Shown here one piece after another: positions 1 through 7,505 of a stretch of DNA of 28,154 bases. Every line of letters begins with the position of its first letter. Positions within the stretch are counted from its first letter, which is position 1. Location: positions 1 through 28,154 of the forward strand of contig DASWTM010000017.1 in the NCBI GenBank assembly GCA_036402115.1, given 5' to 3'. The notes under the pieces were generated by a model. It did not search any database. It was not told where the DNA came from and was given only the letters and a program-made list of their open reading frames with translations. The DNA is from Chryseosolibacter sp036402115 (GTDB lineage Bacteria > Bacteroidota > Bacteroidia > Cytophagales > Cyclobacteriaceae). The position numbers and the translations under genes are program-made.

Positions 1-126
1 GTCGCTAGGAAGTAAGTGATTTGGCTTATTCTCATTTCACACTGCCCAAGCTTCGTTAGCGATGTCAGTGATCGGTGGATTTTGATTTTTGCTTTTTGTT
101 TTTTGGATCTTTTATTTAACACGAAT

Positions 127-1074
127 ATGTTCGGCTTATTCTCAAAAGAAAAAAAAGAATCTCTCGATCGCGGCCTGGAAAAAACCAAAGACAGTTTCTT
201 CTCGAAACTCAGCAAGGCTATTGTCGGCAAGTCTACGGTGGATGATGAGGTGCTTGATAACCTCGAAGAGATTCTTGTCACCTCAGATGTGGGTGTAGAA
301 ACTACGTTGAAGATTATCGAACGAATTCAGGAGCGTGTGGCCCGGGATAAATATGTGAGCACGTCAGAACTCGATCGGATTTTGCGCGAGGAAGTGGCGT
401 CACTGATGACGGAGAGCAATACAGTTGACCTTGATGATTTCGAAGTTCCAGCAGGCAAGAAGCCTTATGTTATCATGGTGGTAGGGGTAAATGGTGTTGG
501 CAAAACAACCACGATTGGAAAACTTTCATCGCAATTTAAGAAGAAGGGTAAAAGCGTGATCCTGGGTGCGGCAGATACATTTCGTGCCGCAGCCGTTGAC
601 CAGCTTAAGTTATGGGGTCAGCGTGTAGGCGTACCGGTAGTCGCCAGGGGAATGAACACGGATCCTTCTGCCGTTGCTTTCGATGCGATTCAGGAAGGTG
701 TTAATCAAAACGCTGATATCGTCATTGTAGACACAGCAGGAAGACTTCACACGAAAGTCAACCTGATGAATGAGCTCACGAAAATCAAACGTGTGATGCA
801 GAAAGTCGTGCCGGATGCGCCTCATGAAGTTTTGCTTGTCCTCGATGGCAGCACCGGACAAAACGCTACCATCCAGGCGCGCGAATTCACGAAGGCGACC
901 GATGTGACTGCGCTTGCTATCACCAAACTTGATGGAACGGCAAAGGGTGGCGTGGTGATCGGCATTTCAGATGAGTTTAAAATTCCAGTGAAATATATTG
1001 GCGTTGGCGAGAAGGCTGAAGACTTGCAGGTCTTTAACAGGAAAGAGTTTGTTGACTCGCTTTTTAAGAAATAG
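127..1074 (+). CDS. ftsY: Signal recognition particle receptor FtsY
   Basis: SRP receptor GTPase. It docks the SRP-ribosome complex at the inner membrane for co-translational insertion by SecYEG. The 315-aa protein has a short basic N-terminus, then the helical N domain (about residues 15-95), then the GTPase G domain. Visible motifs are the P-loop GVNGVGKTT (120-128), DTFRAAA (150-156), DTAGR (202-206) and TKLD followed by GTAKGG (266-275). The long acidic A domain of E. coli FtsY is absent. The reading frame stays open upstream to base 16, but the extra 37 residues are hydrophobic and unlike FtsY; MFGLFSKEKK is the usual start of short FtsY proteins, so ATG 127 was chosen. In Bacteroidota ftsY often follows rpmB-rpmG-DUF4295, which would lie just outside the window. 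The stop is 9 bp from the end of the convergent gene. Confidence 0.97.
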   Translation: MFGLFSKEKKESLDRGLEKTKDSFFSKLSKAIVGKSTVDDEVLDNLEEILVTSDVGVETTLKIIERIQERVARDKYVSTSELDRILREEVASLMTESNTVDLDDFEVPAGKKPYVIMVVGVNGVGKTTTIGKLSSQFKKKGKSVILGAADTFRAAAVDQLKLWGQRVGVPVVARGMNTDPSAVAFDAIQEGVNQNADIVIVDTAGRLHTKVNLMNELTKIKRVMQKVVPDAPHEVLLVLDGSTGQNATIQAREFTKATDVTALAITKLDGTAKGGVVIGISDEFKIPVKYIGVGEKAEDLQVFNRKEFVDSLFKK

Positions 1075-1083
1075 AACCGCTCG

Positions 1084-1785
1084 TTATTTTTTCTTCTGCG
1101 GTGGCAATGGGGGAAGGGGTCTGAAGGGAATTCGGAACATCAACTGATAATTAAATCCCCAGGCAGTTTCTTTATCAGTCCTCCCATAGCCTGGAATGTC
1201 GTGCGAAATCATCTGGTCCTGCCCTTTGCCCTTAAGTCCGAACTTAAAGCGCACGGTGTAGCCGAGCCAAATGAACTTGTAAATCTTTACTTTGATACCG
1301 GAAGTTAATTCGAGCCATCGGGCAGTCGCTGCCGGATTGATGTAGCTATTAGAATATACGCCCCAGATGTCATCATCAGAGACTATCAACATCTGTTCAT
1401 TATAGCTGGCACGACCGTAACGCAGACCGATGAAAAACAAATTGCGATCGATATCCTTGAGTAGAAAATTAACGTCAACACCGACACGCCAGTAAGTCCC
1501 GTCATTCTTATAGGCAGCGCTATCGGTGGCAAAGTTTCTCCCCCACGTGCCGTAATCAAAATTCAAGTAGTAGCGGTTGAAATCCACATCCGCGTTTACT
1601 TCCCAGCCGGTAAAGTCATCCTGGATGTTACTCTTAACAATGGCGATGACATCCGTTCCGATGCGTATACCGGTTGGCAGGAATCGGTTCTTCACCGTGT
1701 CGAGTTGAAGCACTGCGCTATCCCGTGGCTGCGCAAACCCCGCCAGTGCAAAACAAATCAACGCTATGCTAGAAAGTAATTTCAA
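1084..1785 (-). CDS. DUF6048-like outer-membrane barrel protein
   Basis: Predicted secreted, outer-membrane beta-barrel protein of unknown function, 233 aa, resembling the DUF6048 family of Bacteroidota (family named from memory). Residues 1-18 form a signal peptide (MKLLSSIALICFALAGFAQ, cleavage near AGFAQ). The rest alternates aromatic and polar residues as in barrel strands, for example NRYYLNFDYGTWGRNF, FFIGLRYGRASY and GFNYQLMFRIPF. After the last strand comes an odd proline-rich basic tail, RPLPPLPPQKKK. The start is a TTG codon at 1785, the only one that puts the signal peptide at the N-terminus. It lies inside the upstream lipoprotein gene (17-nt overlap), which suggests translational coupling. 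No enzymatic motif is visible. It may be a partner of the upstream lipoprotein in the envelope; that is inference from the overlap. Confidence 0.8.
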   Translation of the reverse strand: MKLLSSIALICFALAGFAQPRDSAVLQLDTVKNRFLPTGIRIGTDVIAIVKSNIQDDFTGWEVNADVDFNRYYLNFDYGTWGRNFATDSAAYKNDGTYWRVGVDVNFLLKDIDRNLFFIGLRYGRASYNEQMLIVSDDDIWGVYSNSYINPAATARWLELTSGIKVKIYKFIWLGYTVRFKFGLKGKGQDQMISHDIPGYGRTDKETAWGFNYQLMFRIPFRPLPPLPPQKKK

Positions 1786-2566
1786 TGTTCGGTTGGTTAG
1801 AGTCTTGAATAGCAGGTCGCGCGAGTGTAGCTGTTGTGAAATCGTGCGTGGTCAACGCCAGTTGAGAAACCAAAACCTGCTCTCCGCAAGCATTGAATAA
1901 TTCATCCGTTTCAAGTTCATAGGCAACGGAGAGCGTTTTTTTGAGACCATCCGAAAACGTAAAGATGAATGTCGAGAGAGGTTCGGCAGTATTCAGCGGC
2001 AGTGTTAACGTGGTAGTGGCTTCGCTTGGACCGGCTATCGTACCGATGTGGGAGCCTTCAATTGTGCTGATCGCCACAGCTGACGCGAATTGAATTTTCA
2101 GGAGGCTGGTATTGGGACAACGAAATATTTCAATGTTTGTGCCCGATGCGTTCAGCGGTTTAGGCACAGATGAACTCACACGCACGGAGTCAAAAGTTTC
2201 AGACACTGCCTGGAGTTCGCTAAGGACAAACTTAGCACCACAGTCTTCTGATACGAACTGCGTTTTGGTGAGGTAGTTTACGGTAATGTCATATTGAATG
2301 CCTGCGGCTTGAACAACAATCAGCGTGGACGTACTGTAGAGGTTGACTGGAACGTCAATGCTGGTCGTGCCTTCTCTCGGTATGAGTTCTACATTCGCTT
2401 CCGGCAGGTACACGCTTGTAATCCCCAAGGTATCGGCACTTCGATTCGAAAGCTTTCTGAAGGTTAACCCCACATAGTTATTAGTTAGGCTAAAACAATC
2501 AGGCTGGTCGAGGCACGAGATTGCCAGTAGGGCGAAGACGAAGAACCAAAGCGTGCGTTTAATCAT
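1769..2566 (-). CDS. DUF6452-like lipoprotein with tandem duplicated domain
   Basis: Predicted lipoprotein, 265 aa, of unknown function, resembling DUF6452 proteins of Bacteroidota. The signal peptide MIKRTLWFFVFALLAISC ends in a lipobox with lipidated Cys18. The start is ATG 2566; an in-frame start 14 codons upstream would put extra residues before an already complete signal peptide and would sit beyond the predicted promoter. The body appears to be two copies of one module: Cys24...Cys109-Gly...NIEI (144-147) and Cys150...Cys227-Gly...NIEI (260-263). The spacing from CG to NIEI is nearly equal (35 and 33 residues). The paired cysteines probably form a disulfide in each copy. Family members I recall from Flavobacteria carry one module. 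It is the first gene of a two-gene unit and overlaps the DUF6048-like gene by 17 nt. Confidence 0.78.
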   Translation of the reverse strand: MIKRTLWFFVFALLAISCLDQPDCFSLTNNYVGLTFRKLSNRSADTLGITSVYLPEANVELIPREGTTSIDVPVNLYSTSTLIVVQAAGIQYDITVNYLTKTQFVSEDCGAKFVLSELQAVSETFDSVRVSSSVPKPLNASGTNIEIFRCPNTSLLKIQFASAVAISTIEGSHIGTIAGPSEATTTLTLPLNTAEPLSTFIFTFSDGLKKTLSVAYELETDELFNACGEQVLVSQLALTTHDFTTATLARPAIQDSNQPNIEITF

Positions 2567-2581
2567 GTGGAAATACGGCAG

Positions 2582-2589
2582 CAAAGATA
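2582..2589 (-). promoter_or_regulatory. Bacteroidota -7 promoter box for the DUF6452/DUF6048 unit
   Basis: On the minus strand these bases read TATCTTTG, an exact match to the Bacteroidota -7 consensus TAnnTTTG. The box ends 15 nt upstream of ATG 2566, giving a 5' leader of roughly 10 nt. No good TTTG -33 box is seen at the expected distance, so the call rests on the -7 box and its position. Confidence 0.5.
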
Positions 2590-2678
2590 AAACCAGTATT
2601 GAAAGCACATAGGCATTAAACGAGAATTCCGGTCAAATTATCTATTCCAATGCTGCTAACGCACTGGTTTTGAATGGA

Positions 2679-2710
2679 TTTTACGATTCGCCATGGATGG
2701 CCTAACTTTG
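2679..2710 (+). promoter_or_regulatory. Promoter for rimO (-33/-7, Bacteroidota type)
   Basis: TAACTTTG at 2703-2710 matches the -7 consensus TAnnTTTG exactly. A TTTT at 2679-2682 lies 20 bp upstream, the normal spacing, but is a weak form of the TTTG -33 box. Transcription would start near 2717, leaving a leader of about 70 nt before ATG 2790. Together with the minus-strand box at 2582-2589 it makes a divergent promoter pair. Confidence 0.5.
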
Positions 2711-2789
2711 GCCCGATAAAGACTATAAAAATTTTTGAAAACTGAATTTAACGCCCGTTAGTCGTGTTTCAGTTTAATTACCCCACGCG

Positions 2790-4103
2790 ATGAAAACCAA
2801 AGGAAACCGTACCACGAAGGTCAATGTAGTAACGCTCGGATGCTCGAAGAACCTGGTCGATTCGGAAGTGCTGCTGACCCAACTGAAAGGCAACGGAATT
2901 GACGCTGTGCACGAGTCTGCTAATGATGATGCAAACGTGGTCGTGATCAATACCTGTGGTTTTATCGACAACGCCAAGCAGGAATCAATCGATACGATTT
3001 TGCGCTATGTTGATGCAAAGGAAGAAGGGATTGTTGACAAAGTATATGTTACCGGATGCCTTTCACAGCGCTATAAAGATGATCTGGAAAAAGAAATTCC
3101 GGAGGTGGATGCGTGGTTCGGCACGCGAGACTTGTCACGTCTGCTGAAAGTGTTTAAAGCAAACTACAAGCATGAACTTGTGGGCGAACGCATTCTCACC
3201 AACCCAAGTCATTTTGCCTACCTGAAAATTTCAGAAGGATGTGATCGTCCTTGCTCCTTCTGCGCAATTCCCCTGATGCGCGGGAAGCATATTTCCAGAC
3301 CGATCGAAGAACTTGTTCTCGAAGCAAAAAACCTTGCACGGAATGGTACAAAGGAATTGTTGATCATCGCGCAGGACTCAACCTATTATGGTTTGGACCT
3401 CTACAAAAAACGAAATCTTGCAGATTTACTTAAGAATCTCTCGGATGTAGAAGGCATTGACTGGATCCGATTGCATTATGCATTTCCCGCAGGCTTTCCG
3501 ATGGATGTTCTCGATGTAATGGTGGAACGTCCAAACATTTGCAAATATCTCGACATCCCGTTGCAGCATGGATCAACCCGAATGCTCCAGCTGATGCGGA
3601 GAGGAATCACACGCGAAAAAACTGAAGAACTACTTGGCACTATTCGTTCAAAAGTTCCCGGGATCGCAATACGAACAACCATGATTTCAGGACATCCCGG
3701 AGAAACAGATGACGATTTTCTTGAGATGATGACCTTCATTGAAAAATCGCGTTTTGAACGCCTTGGGATCTTTAACTATTCACACGAAGAAAATACACAT
3801 TCCCATTCGATGAAGGATGATGTTCCTACTGAAGTTAAACAGCAACGGTCTGACGCGGTAATGGAATTGCAGGAAGGGATATCACTTGAACTAAATCAGG
3901 CAAGAATCGGCCAGACATTAAAAGTAATCATCGACCGAAAGGAAGGCGGAAACTTTATTGGACGGACTGAATTTGACTCGCCTGAAGTGGACAACGAAAT
4001 CACTATAGATGGCTCCGAGAACTACCTCCGTATCGGGGATTTTGTCAATGTGAAAGTAACGGATGCAACCGAGTTCGACCTCACCGGGAAAGTCGTTCTG
4101 TAA
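2790..4103 (+). CDS. rimO: Ribosomal protein S12 methylthiotransferase RimO
   Basis: Radical-SAM enzyme that adds a methylthio group to the conserved aspartate of ribosomal protein S12, using two [4Fe-4S] clusters. The 437-aa protein has the full family layout. The N-terminal MTTase domain has cluster ligands Cys18 (in TLGCSKNLVDSE), Cys56 and Cys90. The radical-SAM core has Cys151-x3-Cys155-x2-Cys158 (GCDRPCSFC). A C-terminal TRAM domain spans about 370-437. The LGCSKNLVDSE form of the first motif and the S12-type core favour RimO over MiaB or MtaB. ATG 2790 is the first start and directly precedes the family N-terminus. The bshC gene follows after 87 nt on the same strand and may be co-transcribed. 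In many Bacteroidota rimO directly follows ftsY; here two convergent genes lie between them. Confidence 0.97.
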   Translation: MKTKGNRTTKVNVVTLGCSKNLVDSEVLLTQLKGNGIDAVHESANDDANVVVINTCGFIDNAKQESIDTILRYVDAKEEGIVDKVYVTGCLSQRYKDDLEKEIPEVDAWFGTRDLSRLLKVFKANYKHELVGERILTNPSHFAYLKISEGCDRPCSFCAIPLMRGKHISRPIEELVLEAKNLARNGTKELLIIAQDSTYYGLDLYKKRNLADLLKNLSDVEGIDWIRLHYAFPAGFPMDVLDVMVERPNICKYLDIPLQHGSTRMLQLMRRGITREKTEELLGTIRSKVPGIAIRTTMISGHPGETDDDFLEMMTFIEKSRFERLGIFNYSHEENTHSHSMKDDVPTEVKQQRSDAVMELQEGISLELNQARIGQTLKVIIDRKEGGNFIGRTEFDSPEVDNEITIDGSENYLRIGDFVNVKVTDATEFDLTGKVVL

Positions 4104-4190
4104 CCGACAGAAAACAGCAAACCTTATCAATAATTTGTCGTTATTCGGGTATGGTTTTACAGAATTCCACCACCTTCACCTGTTGTGCCC

Positions 4191-5765
4191 ATGCAGCTTA
4201 AGAAAGTTCCGCTTGCCAAAACGCATGCCTTCACCCCTTTCTTTCTAGACTACGTTGATCAAAAAACTTCGCTCAAGCCATTCTTCGGACGATTTCCTAC
4301 GATCGATAACTTCAAGCCGCAGATCGAAGAAAAACAAAAATCTTTCAAGCAGGAAAGTCGTGATGTACTGGTGCGTGTGCTCAAATCACAATACGCGCAT
4401 CTTAAAATTTCTGACGCAGTAAGTTCCAGTATCGACTCACTCAAAGACCAAAACACCTTCACGATTACTACGGGCCATCAGTTAAATATATTTACCGGAC
4501 CGCTGTATTTCATCTACAAGATTGTTACGATCATCAACGCCTGCAAGCAATTGAAAGTCGCCTATCCCGCGTATAATTTCATTCCGGTATACTGGATGGC
4601 GTCTGAAGACCATGATTACGAGGAGATCAAATACTTCCGGTTATACGGAAAAAAATATACATGGGAAACGGATCAGAAAGGTGCGGTAGGAAGATTTCAC
4701 ACAAACGGTTTCGACAAACTTCTGAACGAACTACCAGGCGATGTTACGTTATTCCGTGAAGCCTATCTGAAAAATTCGAAGCTCAGCGATGCGGTGAGGT
4801 CATACGTGAACGCGTTGTTTGCCGGTGAAGGGCTTGTGGTTATCGATGCAGACAACAAAGAATTAAAATCACTTTTCAAAAAGGTGATTTATGATGACGT
4901 GATTAATTGTGCAACGCTTCCGCTAGTGGATGAAGACAACAAGAAACTTGAAGCACTTGGCTATAAAACTCAAATCTTCTGTCGGGACATCAATTTCTTT
5001 TACCTTGATGGCCAGATCCGCGAGCGAATTGAAAAGGAAAATGAGACGTACAAAGTTTTAGGAACCACCCTGCGTTTTTCAGCGGAGGAAATGAAAAAGC
5101 TTGTGGAAGCGCATCCTGAAAAATTCAGCCCTAATGTCATTCTGCGACCGCTGTATCAGGAAGTAATTCTTCCCAACATTGCTTATACAGGTGGTCCGGC
5201 TGAAGTGATCTACTGGTTGCAGCTAAAATCGGTTTTTGACAAGCACAATACTCCTTTCCCAATCCTACTTCCGAGAAATTTTGCGATGGTGATTGATCAC
5301 CCGGTTGAACGGAAATTTGAGAAGCTAAAGTTTTCTCATGAAGAGCTTTTCGAAGACAAAAATTTTCTTTTTAACGACTGGACGTTAAAGCATGCCAACC
5401 ACAAACTTGGAGTGGGTGACGAGCGCACTGTCGTTCTTGAGACGTTCGACAAACTTAAGGCACGCGCATCGGCAATAGACCCTACACTTGGTCCCTTCCT
5501 CGGTGCCGAGGGAAAGCGTGCGCTAAACAGTCTCGAAAAAATTGAAAGAAAAATGTTGCGTGCAGAAAAACGTCTTCAGGCAGACAAGTTGCGTCAGATT
5601 GAAGAAGTTAAGGACGCGCTATTTCCAAACGGCAGTTTACAGGAACGCACAGACAATTTTCTAAATTTTTATCAGCGCGACAATGCGTTCATTTCAAAAC
5701 TCCTGATGTATCTTGACCCCTTCGATCTCAGGTTTCATATATTAACATATTCCGGGCATGAATAA
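4191..5765 (+). CDS. bshC: Bacillithiol biosynthesis cysteine-adding enzyme BshC
   Basis: Putative cysteine ligase for the last step of bacillithiol synthesis, joining Cys to GlcN-malate to give the main low-molecular-weight thiol of Firmicutes and many Bacteroidota. The 524-aa length fits the family. Recognisable BshC signatures are TGHQLNIFTGP (94-104), PVYWMASEDHDYEE (132-145) and a later TGGPAEVIYW segment. A charged helical stretch of about residues 443-480 corresponds to the coiled-coil region of the family. The ORF opens two codons upstream at a GTG (4185), but MQLKKVPLAKTHAF from ATG 4191 is the typical family start. The 3' end overlaps the next gene by 8 nt. bshA and bshB are not in the window, which is normal because the three genes are usually dispersed. 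Confidence 0.93.
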   Translation: MQLKKVPLAKTHAFTPFFLDYVDQKTSLKPFFGRFPTIDNFKPQIEEKQKSFKQESRDVLVRVLKSQYAHLKISDAVSSSIDSLKDQNTFTITTGHQLNIFTGPLYFIYKIVTIINACKQLKVAYPAYNFIPVYWMASEDHDYEEIKYFRLYGKKYTWETDQKGAVGRFHTNGFDKLLNELPGDVTLFREAYLKNSKLSDAVRSYVNALFAGEGLVVIDADNKELKSLFKKVIYDDVINCATLPLVDEDNKKLEALGYKTQIFCRDINFFYLDGQIRERIEKENETYKVLGTTLRFSAEEMKKLVEAHPEKFSPNVILRPLYQEVILPNIAYTGGPAEVIYWLQLKSVFDKHNTPFPILLPRNFAMVIDHPVERKFEKLKFSHEELFEDKNFLFNDWTLKHANHKLGVGDERTVVLETFDKLKARASAIDPTLGPFLGAEGKRALNSLEKIERKMLRAEKRLQADKLRQIEEVKDALFPNGSLQERTDNFLNFYQRDNAFISKLLMYLDPFDLRFHILTYSGHE

Positions 5766-6330
5766 AGAACAGCTTCGCAAACTCTATCTGCAAAAACGAA
5801 AGGCCTTGTCAGATGTGGAGTTCAAGCAACTAAACAAAGCTGTTGTCGACAACTTCTTTAAAGGAATCGATCTATCTGGGGTAAAGGTGCTCCATACTTT
5901 TTTGCCAATTGAAAAACAGCGTGAGGTAAACACCTGGCTGATCATCAACAAAATCAAATCCGATTTCCCCTCGATCCAAGTTTCGATTCCACGCATCAAC
6001 AACCAGTCTGCCATGATTGAGAATTTTTATTATGAGAAAGCAGAGCAACTGGAATTGAACATGTGGGATATTCCGGAGCCGAAGCAAGGTATGCCCACAG
6101 ACATCAATGATCTTGACCTGGTTATTGTTCCGTTGCTGGCGTTCGACCGTTCGGGAAACAGGGTCGGTTATGGACGTGGTTTCTACGATAAATTTCTCGC
6201 CACGGTACCCGAAAGTGCTGCGAAGGTAGGCTTGTCTCTCTTTGATCCTGTTAAGGAAATTGAAGGAATGAGTGCAAATGACATTCCCCTTGACAAGGTG
6301 GTAACGCCTGAGAAAGTTTTTGCGCTGTAA
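5758..6330 (+). CDS. 5-formyltetrahydrofolate cyclo-ligase
   Basis: Cytoplasmic folate enzyme (5-FCL, MTHFS) that uses ATP to convert 5-formyl-THF to 5,10-methenyl-THF, clearing an inhibitory folate. The 190-aa protein has the normal length. It shows the basic N-terminal helix (KLYLQKRKALS), a central LVIVPLLAFDRSG strand, and the family signature GYGRGFYDKF (137-146) that forms the ATP/phosphate site. ATG 5758 overlaps the last codons of bshC by 8 nt, so the two genes are probably translationally coupled; any metabolic link between bacillithiol and folate is unproven. The stop is only 4 bp from the stop of the convergent DUF4249 gene, with no terminator hairpin in the gap. Confidence 0.95.
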   Translation: MNKEQLRKLYLQKRKALSDVEFKQLNKAVVDNFFKGIDLSGVKVLHTFLPIEKQREVNTWLIINKIKSDFPSIQVSIPRINNQSAMIENFYYEKAEQLELNMWDIPEPKQGMPTDINDLDLVIVPLLAFDRSGNRVGYGRGFYDKFLATVPESAAKVGLSLFDPVKEIEGMSANDIPLDKVVTPEKVFAL

Positions 6331-6334
6331 GCCC

Positions 6335-7450
6335 TCACCAGAAGTCAGGTCGGATGTTAGTTGAGCCTGGCGTATCAAGGCATGACTCGTAAGGCTCCTC
6401 GGCAAAAACTTCGAACGGAATACTTCGCTGTTCTATGAACATCGTCTTGCTCGTAACGCCACTGGCAGAAAAAAGTCCAAGAACAACTTCTTCCGGTTCA
6501 GCGATGTTGAAGACATTCCCCTGCATTCGAATTACATTTGGTACAAACAGGCTTTGCTGATTCTCCTCTTGCGACTGGACTAATCTCCAGTAGCGATATG
6601 CCTGTTCACTCAGCGCCAATTGCTCAACTTTCATATGAAACCGATAGTCAAAAGGTCGTTTATCAACCGGGATTGTCGCCACTAAAACATCCTCGAACTC
6701 TTGTGTAGTTAGAAACTTATTGTTCGAAAGCACCACATTTCTGCTGGTGGTGGTGACCCAGCAATAACAGCATGTACAGGGAGCGAATACTTCAAGCTGT
6801 ACCGAGCCTGGCCGGACGCGCACTCCGCTACAGGCTGGTGGATCCGGGACTATAGTCGGGCGTGGTCTTGACGAAATCCATTTTGTTCTTCCTTCAGGTA
6901 AATTTTTGATTTCGTACGTGCTGGTCCATCGCCAGCGGAAGTAGTTGCTAAGCTCGCTGGAGGCCCTTGCGTCAATGAAAAATTTTACCGTGTGCTGGGG
7001 CTTAAAGACATCATCGCGATTGATGGAGTTAGGAAAAACCTGATACCGGAGATTTGTTATCTCGCCCGGTTCGATCATTACCTGCGGGGCCGTGGCATAC
7101 TGTTTTCCATCGGACGTAGTAATTGTAATGTGATACTTCCGGCCAAGGGTACCCCGTATTCCTGTGGCGGAAGTAAAATATTCACCACCTTTAACGGTCT
7201 CCATTAATGTTTCTGAATTTCCCTGATCGTCAAAAATATTGATCGTGGCATTTCCTACTGGTTCGGGATTGCGTACGATTTTATTTAAGACATGCGAATA
7301 ATATAACGAAATGTAATAGGGCCCAGGTTCATTCGTGATTAAGCCATCAACTACGAGGATGGGATTCATTTCGCGATCTGGCAATTCAAAGCGCTCAATG
7401 CAGCTATCGCTGAGAACAAAAAGAATGACGAATAGCCGCGCAAATTTCAT
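6335..7450 (-). CDS. DUF4249 lipoprotein, copy 1 (operon distal)
   Basis: Predicted outer-membrane lipoprotein of the DUF4249 family, 371 aa, last gene of the TonB-receptor operon. The signal peptide MKFARLFVILFVLSDSC ends in Cys17. The family core follows at once (FELPDREMNPILVVDGLITNEPGPY), then a beta-rich region. Residues 207-231 hold a CSG motif and the cluster Cys225-x-Cys227-Cys228-x-Cys230-Trp231. A further ESC motif and the ending NIRPDFW close the protein; all three elements recur in the two sister copies. The start is ATG 7450; a TTG 11 codons upstream would displace the signal peptide. It follows the MG2/plug gene after 55 nt, the largest gap in the operon. DUF4249 genes usually sit beside TonB receptors, so a role in capture of the ligand at the cell surface is likely but unproven. 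Confidence 0.88.
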   Translation of the reverse strand: MKFARLFVILFVLSDSCIERFELPDREMNPILVVDGLITNEPGPYYISLYYSHVLNKIVRNPEPVGNATINIFDDQGNSETLMETVKGGEYFTSATGIRGTLGRKYHITITTSDGKQYATAPQVMIEPGEITNLRYQVFPNSINRDDVFKPQHTVKFFIDARASSELSNYFRWRWTSTYEIKNLPEGRTKWISSRPRPTIVPDPPACSGVRVRPGSVQLEVFAPCTCCYCWVTTTSRNVVLSNNKFLTTQEFEDVLVATIPVDKRPFDYRFHMKVEQLALSEQAYRYWRLVQSQEENQQSLFVPNVIRMQGNVFNIAEPEEVVLGLFSASGVTSKTMFIEQRSIPFEVFAEEPYESCLDTPGSTNIRPDFW

Positions 7451-7505
7451 AATTGAGCCTGCAGCTGAGAGGATGCATCTCAATATACGATGAAATGCTC
7501 ACATT

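Noticed and set aside
1..15. Possible 3' end of an upstream gene (Val-Ala-Arg-Lys-stop in frame 1)
   Set aside because: Four codons are too few, and another frame also stops within 19 bases. A DUF4295 gene ahead of ftsY is plausible from synteny but cannot be shown.
4104..4190. Promoter for bshC
   Set aside because: The nearest match (TAATTTG) lacks one base of the -7 box, so separate transcription from rimO is not supported.
5872..6405. 177-codon minus-strand frame across the folate gene and the convergent junction
   Set aside because: It is antisense to a well-recognised enzyme gene, with no family resemblance or start signal.
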